A DNA stretch of 58,022 nucleotides. Source: Burkholderiales bacterium. GTDB taxonomy: Bacteria; Pseudomonadota; Gammaproteobacteria; Burkholderiales; Burkholderiaceae_C. The DNA is taken from positions 1 to 58,022 of the forward strand of contig JAEKLF010000068.1 in the NCBI GenBank assembly GCA_019509985.1, in the 5' to 3' direction. Shown here one piece after another: positions 17,239 through 26,156 of the stretch (the stretch's first letter is position 1; each line of letters starts with the position of its first letter). The notes beneath the pieces were generated by a model. It worked only from the letters and a program-made list of their open reading frames with translations, had not been told where the DNA came from and did not search any database. The position numbers were made by a program, and so were the translations under genes.

Positions 17239-19347
17239 TTAACGGGTAAAGGCAGCGGCGTTGCCGGCGTCGACGTTCAGCACATTGCCCGTGCTCTTGC
17301 CCGACTTGTCGCTGGCCATGAAGTACACCGCCTCGGCGATGTCCTCGGGCAGCACGCTGAGCTTGAGCATGCTGCGCTGGCGGTAGAACTCTTCGATGTT
17401 GTCGGCCTCGATCTTGTTGGACGCGGCGCGCTCTTCCTTCCACTTGCCGTCCCAGATTCGCGAACCGCGGATGACGGCGTCGGGGTTGACGACGTTGACG
17501 CGCACGCCGATGGCCGCGCCCTCCAGCGCCACGCAGCGGGCCAGGTGGATCTCGGCCGCCTTGGCCGTGCAGTAGGCCGACGCACCGGCCGAGGCGACGA
17601 GGCCGTTCTTGCTGGCCACGAACACCATGCTGCCGCCGATCTTCTGCTGCTTCATCAGGCGGAAGGCACCGCGGCTGACGAGGAAGTAGCCGGTGACGAG
17701 GATGTTCTGGTTGCGGTTCCAGATATCCAGCGTGGTGTCTTCCAGCGGTGCAGCGGAGGCGATGCCGGCGTTGGAGACGAGGATGTCCAGGCCGCCGAAG
17801 CGCAGCGCCGTGGCGGCCAGCAGGCTTTCCACTTCGGCCTCGGACGTGATGTCGCCGCGCACCGTGGCGACGGCGTCCTTGCCTCCCACCTTGAGCAGCG
17901 CCTTGCCGGCTTCTTCCAGCGCCTCGCCGTCGATGTCGGTCAGCATCACGCAGGCGCCTTCCTGCAGCAGCTGGCGGGCCACGGCCTGGCCGATGCCGCC
18001 AGCGCCGCCGGTGACCAGGGCCACGCGTCCGGCCAGGCTCTTGGGCTTGGGCATGCGCTGCAGCTTGGCTTCCTCGAGCAGCCAGTATTCGATGTCGAAG
18101 GCTTCCTGCTCGGGCAGGCCGACGTAGGTGTCGACGCCGTTCGCACCGCGCATCACATTGATGGCGTTGATGTAGAACTCGCCGGCGATGCGGGCCGTGG
18201 CCTTGTCCTTGGCGAAGGACAGCATGCCCACGCCCGGGATCAGGTAGATGATGGGATTGGCATCGCGCACGGCCGGGCTGTTGGCGCGCTTGCAGCGCTC
18301 GTAGTAGGCGACATAGTCGGCTCGGTAGCCTTCCAGCGCCTTGTCCAGGCCGGCCAGCAAGGCGTCGACATCGGGCTTGGCCGGGTCGAAGTCCAGCACC
18401 AGCGGGCGGATCTTGGTGCGCAGGAAATGGTCGGGGCAGGAGGTGCCTAAAGCGGCCAGCGCGGCCAGATCGTTGCTGCCGACAAACTCCAGCACCACGT
18501 CGCTGTCGTTGAAGTCGCCCAGCTTGCGTTCGCTGGCGCTGATGCGGCCACGCAGAGCGGGCATCAGCTTGGCGGCCAGTGCGGCGCGCTGCTCGGCGGG
18601 CAGCGTGATGGTCTTGACGCCGCCGAACACCGGCTGCTTCATGTTCTCGGCCAGCCACTGCTCGGCCAGGCGGATCATGTCCAGCGTGATCTCGTAGCAG
18701 CTCTTGGCGGTGTCACCCCAGGTGAACAGGCCGTGGCCCTCCAGGATGATGCCCTTCAGGTTGGGCTGCGAATTGGCCAGCGCTTCGAGCTTCAGGCCGA
18801 GGTCGTAGCCCGGGCGCTGCCAGGGCAGCCAGCCGAGCTGGCCGCCGAAGATGACCTCGGTCAGGCGGCGGCTGTCGCGGCAGGCGGCGATGGCGATGAT
18901 GGCGTCCGGATGCATGTGGTCGACATGCTTCTTCGGGATATAGGCGTGCAGGGGAGTATCGATACTCGCCGCGCGTGGATTCAGATTGAAGGTGCAGTGC
19001 GGCAGGTAATCCACCATCTCGTCTTCATGTTGCAGGCCGCGATAACGCTTCTTTAGCGCATTCAGCTTGTCCATGTAGAGCGTGGAGAAACCATCCAGCT
19101 TGATGGAACCCAGGTCGCCACCCGAGCCCTTGACCCACAGCACCTCGACATCCTCACCGGTCAGGTGATCGCGCATCCTGACCTTGGCCGAGGTATTGCC
19201 GCCGCCGAAATTCGTCACGCGCAAATCCGAGCCCAGCAGATTCGAGCGGTAAAGCAGCAGTTCGGGTTCGCTCAGCTTGGCCGCCACGGTATCGTCCCAT
19301 TGGGAGGCGATAGGGTTTTGAGCGGGAGTTTGGGAATTTGCAGTCAT
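17239..19347 (-). CDS. rhaEW: Bifunctional rhamnulose-1-phosphate aldolase / lactaldehyde dehydrogenase (RhaE-RhaW fusion)
   Basis: A 702-residue two-domain enzyme. Residues ~10-430 are a class II aldolase (FGGGNTSAK, DHMHPDAI, ILEGHGLFTWGD with the zinc-binding His residues). Residues ~445-700 are a short-chain dehydrogenase with the Rossmann motif TGGAGGIGQAVA and catalytic YCTAK. The aldolase splits L-rhamnulose-1-phosphate to dihydroxyacetone phosphate and L-lactaldehyde; the second domain oxidises the lactaldehyde. I chose ATG 19347 because an AGGCAAG ribosome site lies just before it; a longer frame to 19407 lacks one. A 24-bp perfect palindrome is about 180 bases upstream, in the region shared with the divergent deoR gene. 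Confidence 0.95.
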   Translation of the reverse strand: MTANSQTPAQNPIASQWDDTVAAKLSEPELLLYRSNLLGSDLRVTNFGGGNTSAKVRMRDHLTGEDVEVLWVKGSGGDLGSIKLDGFSTLYMDKLNALKKRYRGLQHEDEMVDYLPHCTFNLNPRAASIDTPLHAYIPKKHVDHMHPDAIIAIAACRDSRRLTEVIFGGQLGWLPWQRPGYDLGLKLEALANSQPNLKGIILEGHGLFTWGDTAKSCYEITLDMIRLAEQWLAENMKQPVFGGVKTITLPAEQRAALAAKLMPALRGRISASERKLGDFNDSDVVLEFVGSNDLAALAALGTSCPDHFLRTKIRPLVLDFDPAKPDVDALLAGLDKALEGYRADYVAYYERCKRANSPAVRDANPIIYLIPGVGMLSFAKDKATARIAGEFYINAINVMRGANGVDTYVGLPEQEAFDIEYWLLEEAKLQRMPKPKSLAGRVALVTGGAGGIGQAVARQLLQEGACVMLTDIDGEALEEAGKALLKVGGKDAVATVRGDITSEAEVESLLAATALRFGGLDILVSNAGIASAAPLEDTTLDIWNRNQNILVTGYFLVSRGAFRLMKQQKIGGSMVFVASKNGLVASAGASAYCTAKAAEIHLARCVALEGAAIGVRVNVVNPDAVIRGSRIWDGKWKEERAASNKIEADNIEEFYRQRSMLKLSVLPEDIAEAVYFMASDKSGKSTGNVLNVDAGNAAAFTR

Positions 19348-19811
19348 CAGCTTGCCTGTAATCAGTGCGTCGTCATCCGTCACGGCCGCGCTTTCGCGGT
19401 CCGGCACCCGTTATTTCGGGTGAAGCGGGCCGAAGTGTGGGCTGAAACATCGGCCTTTGCGCAGGGGCGGCGCAGGAAATCAAAAGGATGAGCGAATGCC
19501 CGGCGCGGCGCCCGATCGCTCACGAAACGCTCAAGCGCTTGAGCGTTTGGTGATTGACGCTGTCATCCGGCTGACGTAATCTGCACTTGGAACGTCGTTT
19601 CACCCATCGATCTGAGCGGTTCCGATCATGGATGGACCGGGGTCCGGCGGCTACGCCTACGCTCATCGGCCGCCACCAGGCGGCCGGCCTGCAGCCAGGC
19701 TGGCCAAGCCAACAGACGTCCGCCCCGTGAATGCAATAGAGGGCTGGGCGACATAACGACGAGACAACGGTCGCCGCGGTTTCTCCAGGGCGCCCGATAA
19801 AGGTGATCCTC
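19348..19811. promoter_or_regulatory. Divergent regulatory region between rhaEW and the DeoR regulator
   Basis: This 464-base region has no gene of its own. It must hold the promoters for the leftward rhaEW-rhaI-GH28-rhaM-GH2 operon and the rightward deoR-rhaB operon. The main visible element is a 24-bp perfect palindrome (19525-19548). The part closest to deoR (19600-19800) shows no further obvious symmetry. Confidence 0.7.
19525..19548. promoter_or_regulatory. Operator-like perfect palindrome (24 bp, AAGCGCTT core), site 1
   Basis: The half-site is AAACGCTCAAGC, and the sequence reads identically on both strands. The core CTCAAGCGCTTGAG recurs with one mismatch at 24805-24826, and the inner AAGCGCTTG recurs at 31885-31894 and 37641-37650, each time in front of a transcription unit of the locus. 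The DeoR-type regulator encoded next to it is the simplest candidate to bind. The central CG is, however, a LacI-family trait, and no LacI gene is in the window. Confidence 0.7.
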
Positions 19812-20690
19812 ATGATCAATCACAAGCGCCACAAACGTCTGCTCAAATTGCTGGACGAGCGCGAACATGCCAGCGTGCAGCAATTGATGGAATGGTTGTC
19901 GGCCTCGGCCGCCACGGTGCGCCGGGATATTTCCTGGCTGGCTGCGAAAAACCAGCTGACACGCACCCGGGGCGGCGCGCAAAGGCTGGAGCAGAAGAAA
20001 AAATCCTACACGCTGTCCAGCGAGAAATTCCAGACTAATATCCAGCAGCATGCCGCCGAAAAGCGTGCGATTGCCCGTTATGCCAGCTCCATGTGCAATA
20101 ACGGAGAAACCATCATCATCAATGGTGGCACCACCACCTTCATGATGGCGGAGTTTCTCGTCGAGAAACAGCTGAAGATTCTGACGAACTCGTTCCTGAT
20201 GGCCGAGCGCCTGCTGCTGACCAGCGACAACGAGGTCATCCTGCCCGGCGGCAAGATCTACCGTGAGCAGAACGTCATCCTCAGCCCGTTCGAGAACGAC
20301 GTGGCCCAGCACCACTACGCGGCCAAGATGTTCATGGGCGTCTACGGCCTGTCCATCCTCGGCCTGATGGAAGCCGACCCGCTGCTGATCCAGGCCGAGA
20401 AGCGCCTCATCGGGCAGGCGGAGGAACTCGTCGTGCTGGTGGACAGCTCCAAGTTCGCGCGCAAGGCCGGCCTGGTCTTGTGCGGGCTGAACCGCGTGTC
20501 CGCCGTCATCACCGACACCGGCGCCTCGGACAGCGCCGTGCAGTTGCTGGAGCATTACGGCGTGCGCGTCATCACCGTCGAGCCCGAAGCCGCGGACCCC
20601 CGCGTGCTGGAGGCCTCGGCGCTGGGCTCGCACGAGTTCGCCGGCGTGCTGGACGCCAGCGCCTACCGGCATGCGGGGCTGCACTCTTGA
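19812..20690 (+). CDS. DeoR/GlpR-family transcriptional regulator, probable rhamnose regulator
   Basis: The 292-residue protein has an N-terminal winged helix (RLLKLLDEREHASVQQLMEW then SASAATVRRDISWL) and a C-terminal sugar-phosphate sensor domain (NNGETIIINGGTTTF, ILTNSFLMAERL, LVVLVDSSKFARKAGLV), both typical of DeoR repressors. These sense phosphorylated intermediates, here plausibly rhamnulose-1-phosphate. ATG 19812 is preferred to the GTG at 19803 because AGGTGA (19801-19806) is an ideally spaced ribosome site for it. The gene is divergent from rhaEW and overlaps rhaB by 4 bases. Self-regulation through the palindrome at 19525 is likely but inferred. Confidence 0.9.
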   Translation: MINHKRHKRLLKLLDEREHASVQQLMEWLSASAATVRRDISWLAAKNQLTRTRGGAQRLEQKKKSYTLSSEKFQTNIQQHAAEKRAIARYASSMCNNGETIIINGGTTTFMMAEFLVEKQLKILTNSFLMAERLLLTSDNEVILPGGKIYREQNVILSPFENDVAQHHYAAKMFMGVYGLSILGLMEADPLLIQAEKRLIGQAEELVVLVDSSKFARKAGLVLCGLNRVSAVITDTGASDSAVQLLEHYGVRVITVEPEAADPRVLEASALGSHEFAGVLDASAYRHAGLHS

Positions 20691-22108
20691 GCCCAGGAGG
20701 TGAGGGCACGGCGGCGCAGGCCGCCGGTGCCACTGTCGTCCTCGACATCGGCAAGACCAACGCCAAGCTGACCCTGATCGACGCAGCCGGCCACACACGG
20801 GCCGAGGTGCGCACGCCCAACGCCGTGCGCCAAGACGGGCCTTATCCCCACCACGACACGGAGCGGCTGTGGGACTGGCTGCTCACGCAGCTGCGTGAGT
20901 TCGCCGCGCTGGCGCCCATCCGCGCGCTCGTGCCCGTCACGCATGGTGCGACGGCGGCCCTCGTCGATGACGCGGGCCTGGTGCTGCCGGTGCCCGACTA
21001 CGAACACCTGCCCGGCGACGCGAGCGACGCGGCGCGCTACGACGCGCTGCGGCCGTCGTTCGAAGAAAGCGGGTCGCCGCGGCTGCCCGCCGGGCTGAAC
21101 CTGGGGCGGCAACTGGACTGGCTGCAGGCACGCTTCCCCGCGGAGTTCGCGCGCGCCCGGCACGTGCTGATGTACCCGCAGTACTGGGCCTGGCGCCTCT
21201 GCGGCGTCGCGGCCAGCGAGGTCACGTCCCTGGGTTGCCACACCGACTTGTGGCGGCCGCGCGAGCGGGCCTGGTCATCCCTCGTCGAGCGTCAAGGCTG
21301 GGCGTCGCTGTTCCCGCCGCGGCGGGAGGCCTGGGCGCGGCTGGGTGTGTTGCGGCCCGAACTGGCCGAGCGCACGGGGCTGCCGACGGATTGCGGGATC
21401 GTCTGCGGCATCCACGACAGCAACGCGTCGTTGTTGCGGCATTTGCCGACCTTGAAGCGCAGCGGCCCCTGCACGGTGCTGTCCACCGGCACCTGGGTCA
21501 TCGCCGCGGCCCTGGGTTCGGCGACGCGGCCCCTGGTCGAAGCTCAGGACATGCTGGCCAACTGCAATGTCTTTGGCGACGCCGTGCCCTGCATGCGCTT
21601 CATGGGTGGCCGGGAGTTCGGCGTGATTGCCGGGGCTGAGCCGGCCGCTTTCGGCCTGGCCGAGATCGAGGCTCTGATTGCGCGGCGGACGATGGCTCTG
21701 CCGTGCTTTGCGGAGACGGGTGGGCCTTTCGCGGGCCAGGCCGGCCGCGTCGACGGGCCGCTTCCGGCCACGCCGGCAGAGAGCGCGGCGTTGGCGACGC
21801 TGTATGTCGTGTTGATGGCGGACTGCTGCCTGTCGGCGCTGGGTGCCGAGGGCGCGCCGGTGGTCGTCGAAGGAGCGTTCACGGCGAATGCCTGGTTTGG
21901 CGGCCTGCTCGCAGGGCTGCGCGACGGGCGCCAGGTCATCGTGTCGGACGACGCCAGCGGCACGACTTGCGGCGGTTGGCTGTTGAGCCAGTGGGGGCGA
22001 GAAGTTGCCGCGCCGCAGGAGGCGGTGGAGGCAGTGAACCCGGCAGGGTGGCGAGCCTACCGCGAGGCTTGGCGAGCCCGGGCCGAGAGCGGGTTGCTCG
22101 TGCCCTGA
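20687..22108 (+). CDS. rhaB: FGGY-family carbohydrate kinase, probable rhamnulokinase
   Basis: A sugar kinase of about 473 residues. The N-terminal phosphate-binding motif VVLDIGKTNAKLTLID is the form found in rhamnulokinase-like FGGY kinases. The later blocks CGIHDSNASLLRHL, STGTWVIAAALG and a C-terminal ASGTTCGGWLLSQWG fit the second ATPase domain. No ATG lies near the proper N-terminus. In frame, TTG 20687 overlaps the deoR stop (TTGA) and gives MSPGGEGTAAQ before the first motif, so I take a TTG start with translational coupling. Its place after deoR and opposite rhaEW supports phosphorylation of L-rhamnulose. Confidence 0.85.
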   Translation: MSPGGEGTAAQAAGATVVLDIGKTNAKLTLIDAAGHTRAEVRTPNAVRQDGPYPHHDTERLWDWLLTQLREFAALAPIRALVPVTHGATAALVDDAGLVLPVPDYEHLPGDASDAARYDALRPSFEESGSPRLPAGLNLGRQLDWLQARFPAEFARARHVLMYPQYWAWRLCGVAASEVTSLGCHTDLWRPRERAWSSLVERQGWASLFPPRREAWARLGVLRPELAERTGLPTDCGIVCGIHDSNASLLRHLPTLKRSGPCTVLSTGTWVIAAALGSATRPLVEAQDMLANCNVFGDAVPCMRFMGGREFGVIAGAEPAAFGLAEIEALIARRTMALPCFAETGGPFAGQAGRVDGPLPATPAESAALATLYVVLMADCCLSALGAEGAPVVVEGAFTANAWFGGLLAGLRDGRQVIVSDDASGTTCGGWLLSQWGREVAAPQEAVEAVNPAGWRAYREAWRARAESGLLVP

Positions 22109-22174
22109 GTTGGTGGCGCGTCGGGAGTCGGCGAAAACTCTGAGCTTCGCCAAATCACCGCGAGGCCCTCAGTC

Positions 22175-22200
22175 AAAAGCGCGCTCTTCCCGGAGCGCGC
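22175..22200 (-). terminator. Terminator of the PL4/PEP-CTERM operon (leftward)
   Basis: On the minus strand a GCGCGCT stem, an 8-base loop and AGCGCGC are followed by TTTTGA. It lies just past the PEP-CTERM stop (22208) in the convergent gap with rhaB. Confidence 0.55.
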
Positions 22201-22207
22201 GTCACGC

Positions 22208-22888
22208 TCAGCTCCGACGACGTCGCCGCAGCCCCGCGACACCCAGACCCGCCAGCGAAGCCAGCGCCAGCGATCCCGGCTCGGGCACCGTGAACGCCCG
22301 CACGCTGTCGATCGCCGGCGCGCTGTAGCCGCTCGTGTCGCTGGCGCTGTCGAAGGCATACACCCGCACTTCGTCGAAGCCCGCGGCGTCGCTCAGCCCC
22401 AGCACGTCACCCACGCCCGCGGCCCCGAGGGACACGCGCCCGTTGCCGGTCAGCACGCCGTCCAGCCAGGTCTGCCACATCACGTAGATGCTCGCGTAGC
22501 CAGAATCGACCGCGAACTCGATGCCGTTCAGGCGCGTCGCCGCGCCGTGAATGGACAGGTAGGCGTTCATCCCCGCCGCGGCGAAATAGTTGCCCGAGAA
22601 CGCCTGGCTGTAGCTCTCGCCCGCGGCCAGGTCCACGCAGAACTCGCCCGCGTAGCCGCAGCCGCCGTTGTCGTTGGCAATGCCCGTGTGGCTGAACGCC
22701 AGGCCGCCTTCCGACCAGGGGCTGGCCAGCGAGGTGTTGGCCTCGAAGTCAGCCGAGTACGTCAGGTGCGCGCCAGCCGGCGTGGCGCTGCCGGCGCCGG
22801 TGGTCTGCACGACCGAAGCCATCGCGGGCAGAGCCAGCCAGGCAAACAGCAGGGGAGCAAGAGTTTTCATGGTGTTGATGCGATTCAT
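22208..22888 (-). CDS. PEP-CTERM sorted extracellular protein
   Basis: A 226-residue secreted protein with an N-terminal signal (LAPLLFAWLALPAMAS) and a C-terminal PEP-CTERM sorting tail: VPEPGS, a hydrophobic helix (LALASLAGLGVAGL) and a RRRRRS basic end. This tail directs export and processing by exosortase in bacteria that make exopolysaccharide. The middle (about 40-200) looks beta-rich with two Cys (GGCGYAGEFC) and no family that I recognise. The start ATG overlaps the stop of the PL4 lyase gene (ATGA), so the two are translationally coupled; a shorter start (MKTLAP) is possible. Coupling to a pectin lyase suggests a surface role near the polysaccharide, but this is inference. Confidence 0.85.
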   Translation of the reverse strand: MNRINTMKTLAPLLFAWLALPAMASVVQTTGAGSATPAGAHLTYSADFEANTSLASPWSEGGLAFSHTGIANDNGGCGYAGEFCVDLAAGESYSQAFSGNYFAAAGMNAYLSIHGAATRLNGIEFAVDSGYASIYVMWQTWLDGVLTGNGRVSLGAAGVGDVLGLSDAAGFDEVRVYAFDSASDTSGYSAPAIDSVRAFTVPEPGSLALASLAGLGVAGLRRRRRS

Positions 22889-24714
22889 GGCACGGCAACG
22901 AGGTCGATGGCGTCGAAGGACAGGCTGGGGCTCAGGAACCTGGCGCCGGCGGTGCCGCTGACGGTGTTGATCGTCAGCGTGTTGGTGCCGACGACGAGCT
23001 GGCTGGCCGGGACGTCGAAGTTGTAGGTGCGGTTCACGCCGCGATAGGTGCCCACGGTCATGTTGCGCGACACCTTGGGCGGCGCGGGCGGGATGGCCGA
23101 GGCCCAGCTGTTGACGGTGACCTGCGGCCGTGCGCCGGCGAAGTCCGCCGAGATGCCGATGCGCAGCCGCAGCGGCAGCGCGTTCTGGCCGCGCCTGAGC
23201 GTGAAGCGCACCTGGAGGCCGTTGTTGACGTCCTTCCATTCGTAGGCCGGCCAGCCGGTCGCCGGTGTGGACGTGCCGATCACGTAGGGGCCGACGTTCC
23301 ACGACGCCATGCGCACGTCCTGCGGGTGCATGAAGGTCAGCTTGTCGCCGTTGATGAACTCCTGCGGCGAGCCGTCCCACTGGCCGATGCGCCAGATCGC
23401 CGGCGTGGCGGCCGGGTCGGCGGTGATGGCAACGGGGTTCAGCGCGTAGTTGGCGTTGGCGGTCACGGTGACCTGCGCCGTCTGCACTTCGAGCTCACCC
23501 TTGTAGATGGTCATCGTGTAGGTGCCGGGCAGCATGCCGTCGGCCGTGAAGTGCCCGTCCACCGGGTCGGCGTCGACCCAGTACTGCGCCTTGCTGTTGG
23601 CAAAGCCGGCGGTGTAGGGCACGCCGGCGACGCGGCCCGTCAGGCCGGCCACGCTGACCGAGCCGCGGCCCTGCGGCGGCACGTAGCCGACGAGGCCGAG
23701 CGTGCCGTACCAGCTCGTGTCCGGCCGCAGCGTGGGCAGGGCGCCGTCGGTGAACATCAGGATGTAGGTGTTCAGGATGCCGAGGCGGAAGGGCTCGGTC
23801 TGGGCCTCGCCGTAATTGACCATATAGGTCAGCTCGTTGGTGGTGGCTGTGATCTGCTGCAGCAGGCTGCGGTAGAAGGGGCCGCCCGAGTCGCCCTCGT
23901 GGTTGTCGCGCCAGAACCAGAGGCCCACGCCGGGGCCGGTGCCGCCAAGGATCTGCCAGTCCTTGAGCCGGCGGTTGGAGTAGTGCTTGGAGCGCGACTC
24001 GCCGGCGCGCGCATCGGGCGCCGTGAAGCCGAACACGTCGGCCGACTCGATGGCGCCGCTGGTGCCGCGCAGGTCTTCGGCCCAGAAGCTATTGCCGTTG
24101 TAGGTGACGAGGCCGCCGGCCGTCTCGGCCGGGCCGCCGCTCGGCAGCCTGGCAATCGGCACGCGGGCGATGAAGCGCACCAGGCCGTGCACGTCGGGCT
24201 CCTCGGTGAAGTGCGTGCCCATGTGGATGTTGGGCTGGCCGCGCTTCACGAGGTAGTAGTGCGTCAGCACGCCGCCCTTGCTGCTGTTGCTGGTCAGCGT
24301 GATCTTGATGTAGTCGCTGCCGGTGACGACGCCGCCGTTGGTGGTGGCGGCCGGCGTGGCCGTGCCGTCGGCGCTGACCAGTTCGGCCTTCACGGCCAGG
24401 GCGCTGACGCCGGTGTAGAGCCAGTCGGCGCCCGAGTTCAGCTGCGTGCCGCGCGCCGGGTCGGCGTACTCCACGCCCTTGTAGACGAGGCTGGAGATGT
24501 CGCCCGCCGACGTGGTGCTCGCGCCGTTGTCGTAGCCGCGCACCTTGAACACCAGGCCAGCGTCGGTGTCGATGAGGTACTGCGGCTTGGCGGCGTTGCC
24601 GCTGTCCCAGACCGTGGTGATGCTGAAGGCCGCCATCGCGGCCGGGGCTGTTGCGGCCAGCAGGCCTGCAGCCAGCCAGCGCGCCCATGGCGGACGCGTG
24701 CTCGTGGTGTTCAT
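22885..24714 (-). CDS. Rhamnogalacturonan lyase, PL4 family
   Basis: The 609-residue protein has a Sec signal peptide (ending APAAMA) and three domains as in PL4: a large N-terminal catalytic beta-sandwich (SITTVWDSGNAAKPQYLIDT, HYYLVKRGQPNIHMGTHF, GLWFWRDNHEGDSGGPFY), a fibronectin-like middle (about 375-440; GSVSVAGLTGRV, GTYTMTIYKGELEV), and a C-terminal jelly-roll carbohydrate-binding domain (IWRIGQWDGSPQEFIN onward). PL4 enzymes cleave rhamnogalacturonan I by beta-elimination. The start at 24714 is supported by GGAG a few bases upstream. An operator-like site is about 90 bases before the start. Confidence 0.92.
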   Translation of the reverse strand: MNTTSTRPPWARWLAAGLLAATAPAAMAAFSITTVWDSGNAAKPQYLIDTDAGLVFKVRGYDNGASTTSAGDISSLVYKGVEYADPARGTQLNSGADWLYTGVSALAVKAELVSADGTATPAATTNGGVVTGSDYIKITLTSNSSKGGVLTHYYLVKRGQPNIHMGTHFTEEPDVHGLVRFIARVPIARLPSGGPAETAGGLVTYNGNSFWAEDLRGTSGAIESADVFGFTAPDARAGESRSKHYSNRRLKDWQILGGTGPGVGLWFWRDNHEGDSGGPFYRSLLQQITATTNELTYMVNYGEAQTEPFRLGILNTYILMFTDGALPTLRPDTSWYGTLGLVGYVPPQGRGSVSVAGLTGRVAGVPYTAGFANSKAQYWVDADPVDGHFTADGMLPGTYTMTIYKGELEVQTAQVTVTANANYALNPVAITADPAATPAIWRIGQWDGSPQEFINGDKLTFMHPQDVRMASWNVGPYVIGTSTPATGWPAYEWKDVNNGLQVRFTLRRGQNALPLRLRIGISADFAGARPQVTVNSWASAIPPAPPKVSRNMTVGTYRGVNRTYNFDVPASQLVVGTNTLTINTVSGTAGARFLSPSLSFDAIDLVAVP

Positions 24715-24804
24715 GTCGTCTCCTGCGTTCGTGTCGTTTTTCACGACCGAGGGGAACATCCCTTCGGTCGCTGCGGACTCTAGGCAGGGCTCATGCCCGC
24801 GTGT

Positions 24805-24826
24805 ACTCAACCGCTTGAGCGTTTGG
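24805..24826. promoter_or_regulatory. Operator-like site 2, upstream of the PL4 operon
   Basis: The 22 bases here match the site at 19529-19550 at 20 positions, including the whole run CGCTTGAGCGTTTGG. The site lies in the 195-base gap between the PL4 start and the serine-hydrolase stop, where the PL4 promoter must be. This strongly suggests one regulator controls both operons. Confidence 0.7.
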
Positions 24827-24909
24827 ACGGCGCGCCCTGCACGACGCACTCGATGGAGCGTCGACACGACCTTTGCGATAACCGATGTGGCATCGCAAGC
24901 GCCGCGGAA

Positions 24910-26148
24910 TCAGTGCATCAACGCCTGATAGGTCAGCCCGCGCACACGCAGATGCAGCGTCGAATTGCCCGCGGGCCGCAGCTGCGTCATGAAGAGAATG
25001 ACCAGCCTCTCCTTCGGGTCCACCGTGTACTGCGGGAAGTAGGCGCTGCCCCAGCCGAAGGCGCCTTCGCTGCCCAGCTCGGTGAAGCCGCCCGTGCGCA
25101 CGTTGACCCAGAAGCCCAGGCCGAAGCCGTCGGCGTCGCCGCGGGACTTGGGGCCGAGGTGGTCGGCCGTCATCAGTGCCACCGTCTTGGGTGCGAGCAG
25201 GCGCACGCCGTCGAGCTCGCCCCGGTTCAGCAGCATCTGCAGGAAGCGCGTGTAGTCGCCCGCCGTGCTGAGCATGCCCGCGCCGCCGGACAGCAGCTTG
25301 CGCGGGCCGTTGACGAAGTCGCTTTGGGCCGGCGTTTCCATCAGCTTGAGCTGGCCGTTCTCCAGGCCGTAGACATTGGCCAGCCGCGCGATCTTGTCGG
25401 GCGGCAGGAAGAAGCTCGTGTCCGGCATGCGCAGCGGGTCGGTGATGCGCGTCTTGATGAAGCGGTCCAGCGGCTGGCCGGACACGACCTCCACGAGGCG
25501 GCCCAGCACGTCGGTCGCGTAGCCGTAGATGAACTGCTCGCCGGGCTGGCTCTGCAGCGGCAGCGCGGCGAAGCGGTCGGCCCATGTGGCAAGCGTCTCG
25601 TCGTTGCCGACGAGGTACCAGTCCGTCAGCCCGGCCTTCTGGTAGGCCGCCTGGGCGGGGCCGGGGCCGTAGCTCATGCCGGCTGTGTGGGTCAGCAGGT
25701 CGTGGATGGTCAGCGGCCGATGCAGCTTCTCGGTGCCACCGCCGGGCAGGGCCACCTGCAGGTTGGCGAAGGCCGGCAGGTAGCGGCTGACCGGGTCCTT
25801 CAGCAGGAAGCGGCCTTCCTCGTACAGCAGCATGGCGGCCACCGTCGTCAGCGCCTTGCTCATGGAGGCGATGCGGAAGATGGTGTCCGTTCGCATCGGC
25901 TTGGCGTTCTCGATGTCGCTCTGGCCGTAGGCCTTGAAGACGACGGGCTTGCCGTCGCGTGCAACGACCATCACGGCGCCGGCCAACTGCTGCTGCGCGA
26001 TCTGCTCGTCGATGGCGGCATCCAGGCGCTTCAGGCGTTCGACGGAGAAGCCGGCGACCAGGGCCGGTCTGGGCGGCGCGGCGGTGGCGGCGGGCGTGTG
26101 GATCAGCGCGGCGCAGGCCAGCGCCAGGGCGAGGAGGTGCTTCTTCAT
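24910..26148 (-). CDS. Serine hydrolase of the beta-lactamase/class C (esterase EstB-like) family, secreted
   Basis: A 412-residue protein with a Sec signal peptide (residues 1-23, ALIHTPAATAA). The nucleophile motif SxxK is present as ASMSKAL (Ser at about residue 95), and HTAGMSYG, PGEQFIYGYATDVLGRLVE and LLSGGAGMLSTAGDYTRF are typical of class C-type esterases. The second Tyr motif reads Y-G-Y instead of Y-x-N, as in esterases rather than true beta-lactamases. It is the last gene of the leftward MFS-PL26-CE12 unit, 8 bases after CE12. An esterase acting on acyl decorations of pectin is a reasonable guess; it is probably not a resistance gene. Confidence 0.85.
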   Translation of the reverse strand: MKKHLLALALACAALIHTPAATAAPPRPALVAGFSVERLKRLDAAIDEQIAQQQLAGAVMVVARDGKPVVFKAYGQSDIENAKPMRTDTIFRIASMSKALTTVAAMLLYEEGRFLLKDPVSRYLPAFANLQVALPGGGTEKLHRPLTIHDLLTHTAGMSYGPGPAQAAYQKAGLTDWYLVGNDETLATWADRFAALPLQSQPGEQFIYGYATDVLGRLVEVVSGQPLDRFIKTRITDPLRMPDTSFFLPPDKIARLANVYGLENGQLKLMETPAQSDFVNGPRKLLSGGAGMLSTAGDYTRFLQMLLNRGELDGVRLLAPKTVALMTADHLGPKSRGDADGFGLGFWVNVRTGGFTELGSEGAFGWGSAYFPQYTVDPKERLVILFMTQLRPAGNSTLHLRVRGLTYQALMH

Positions 26149-26156
26149 GCGCTGGG

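Noticed and set aside
24910..26148. Antibiotic-resistance beta-lactamase
   Set aside because: The Y-x-N motif is changed and the gene sits in a pectin unit, so an esterase role is more likely.
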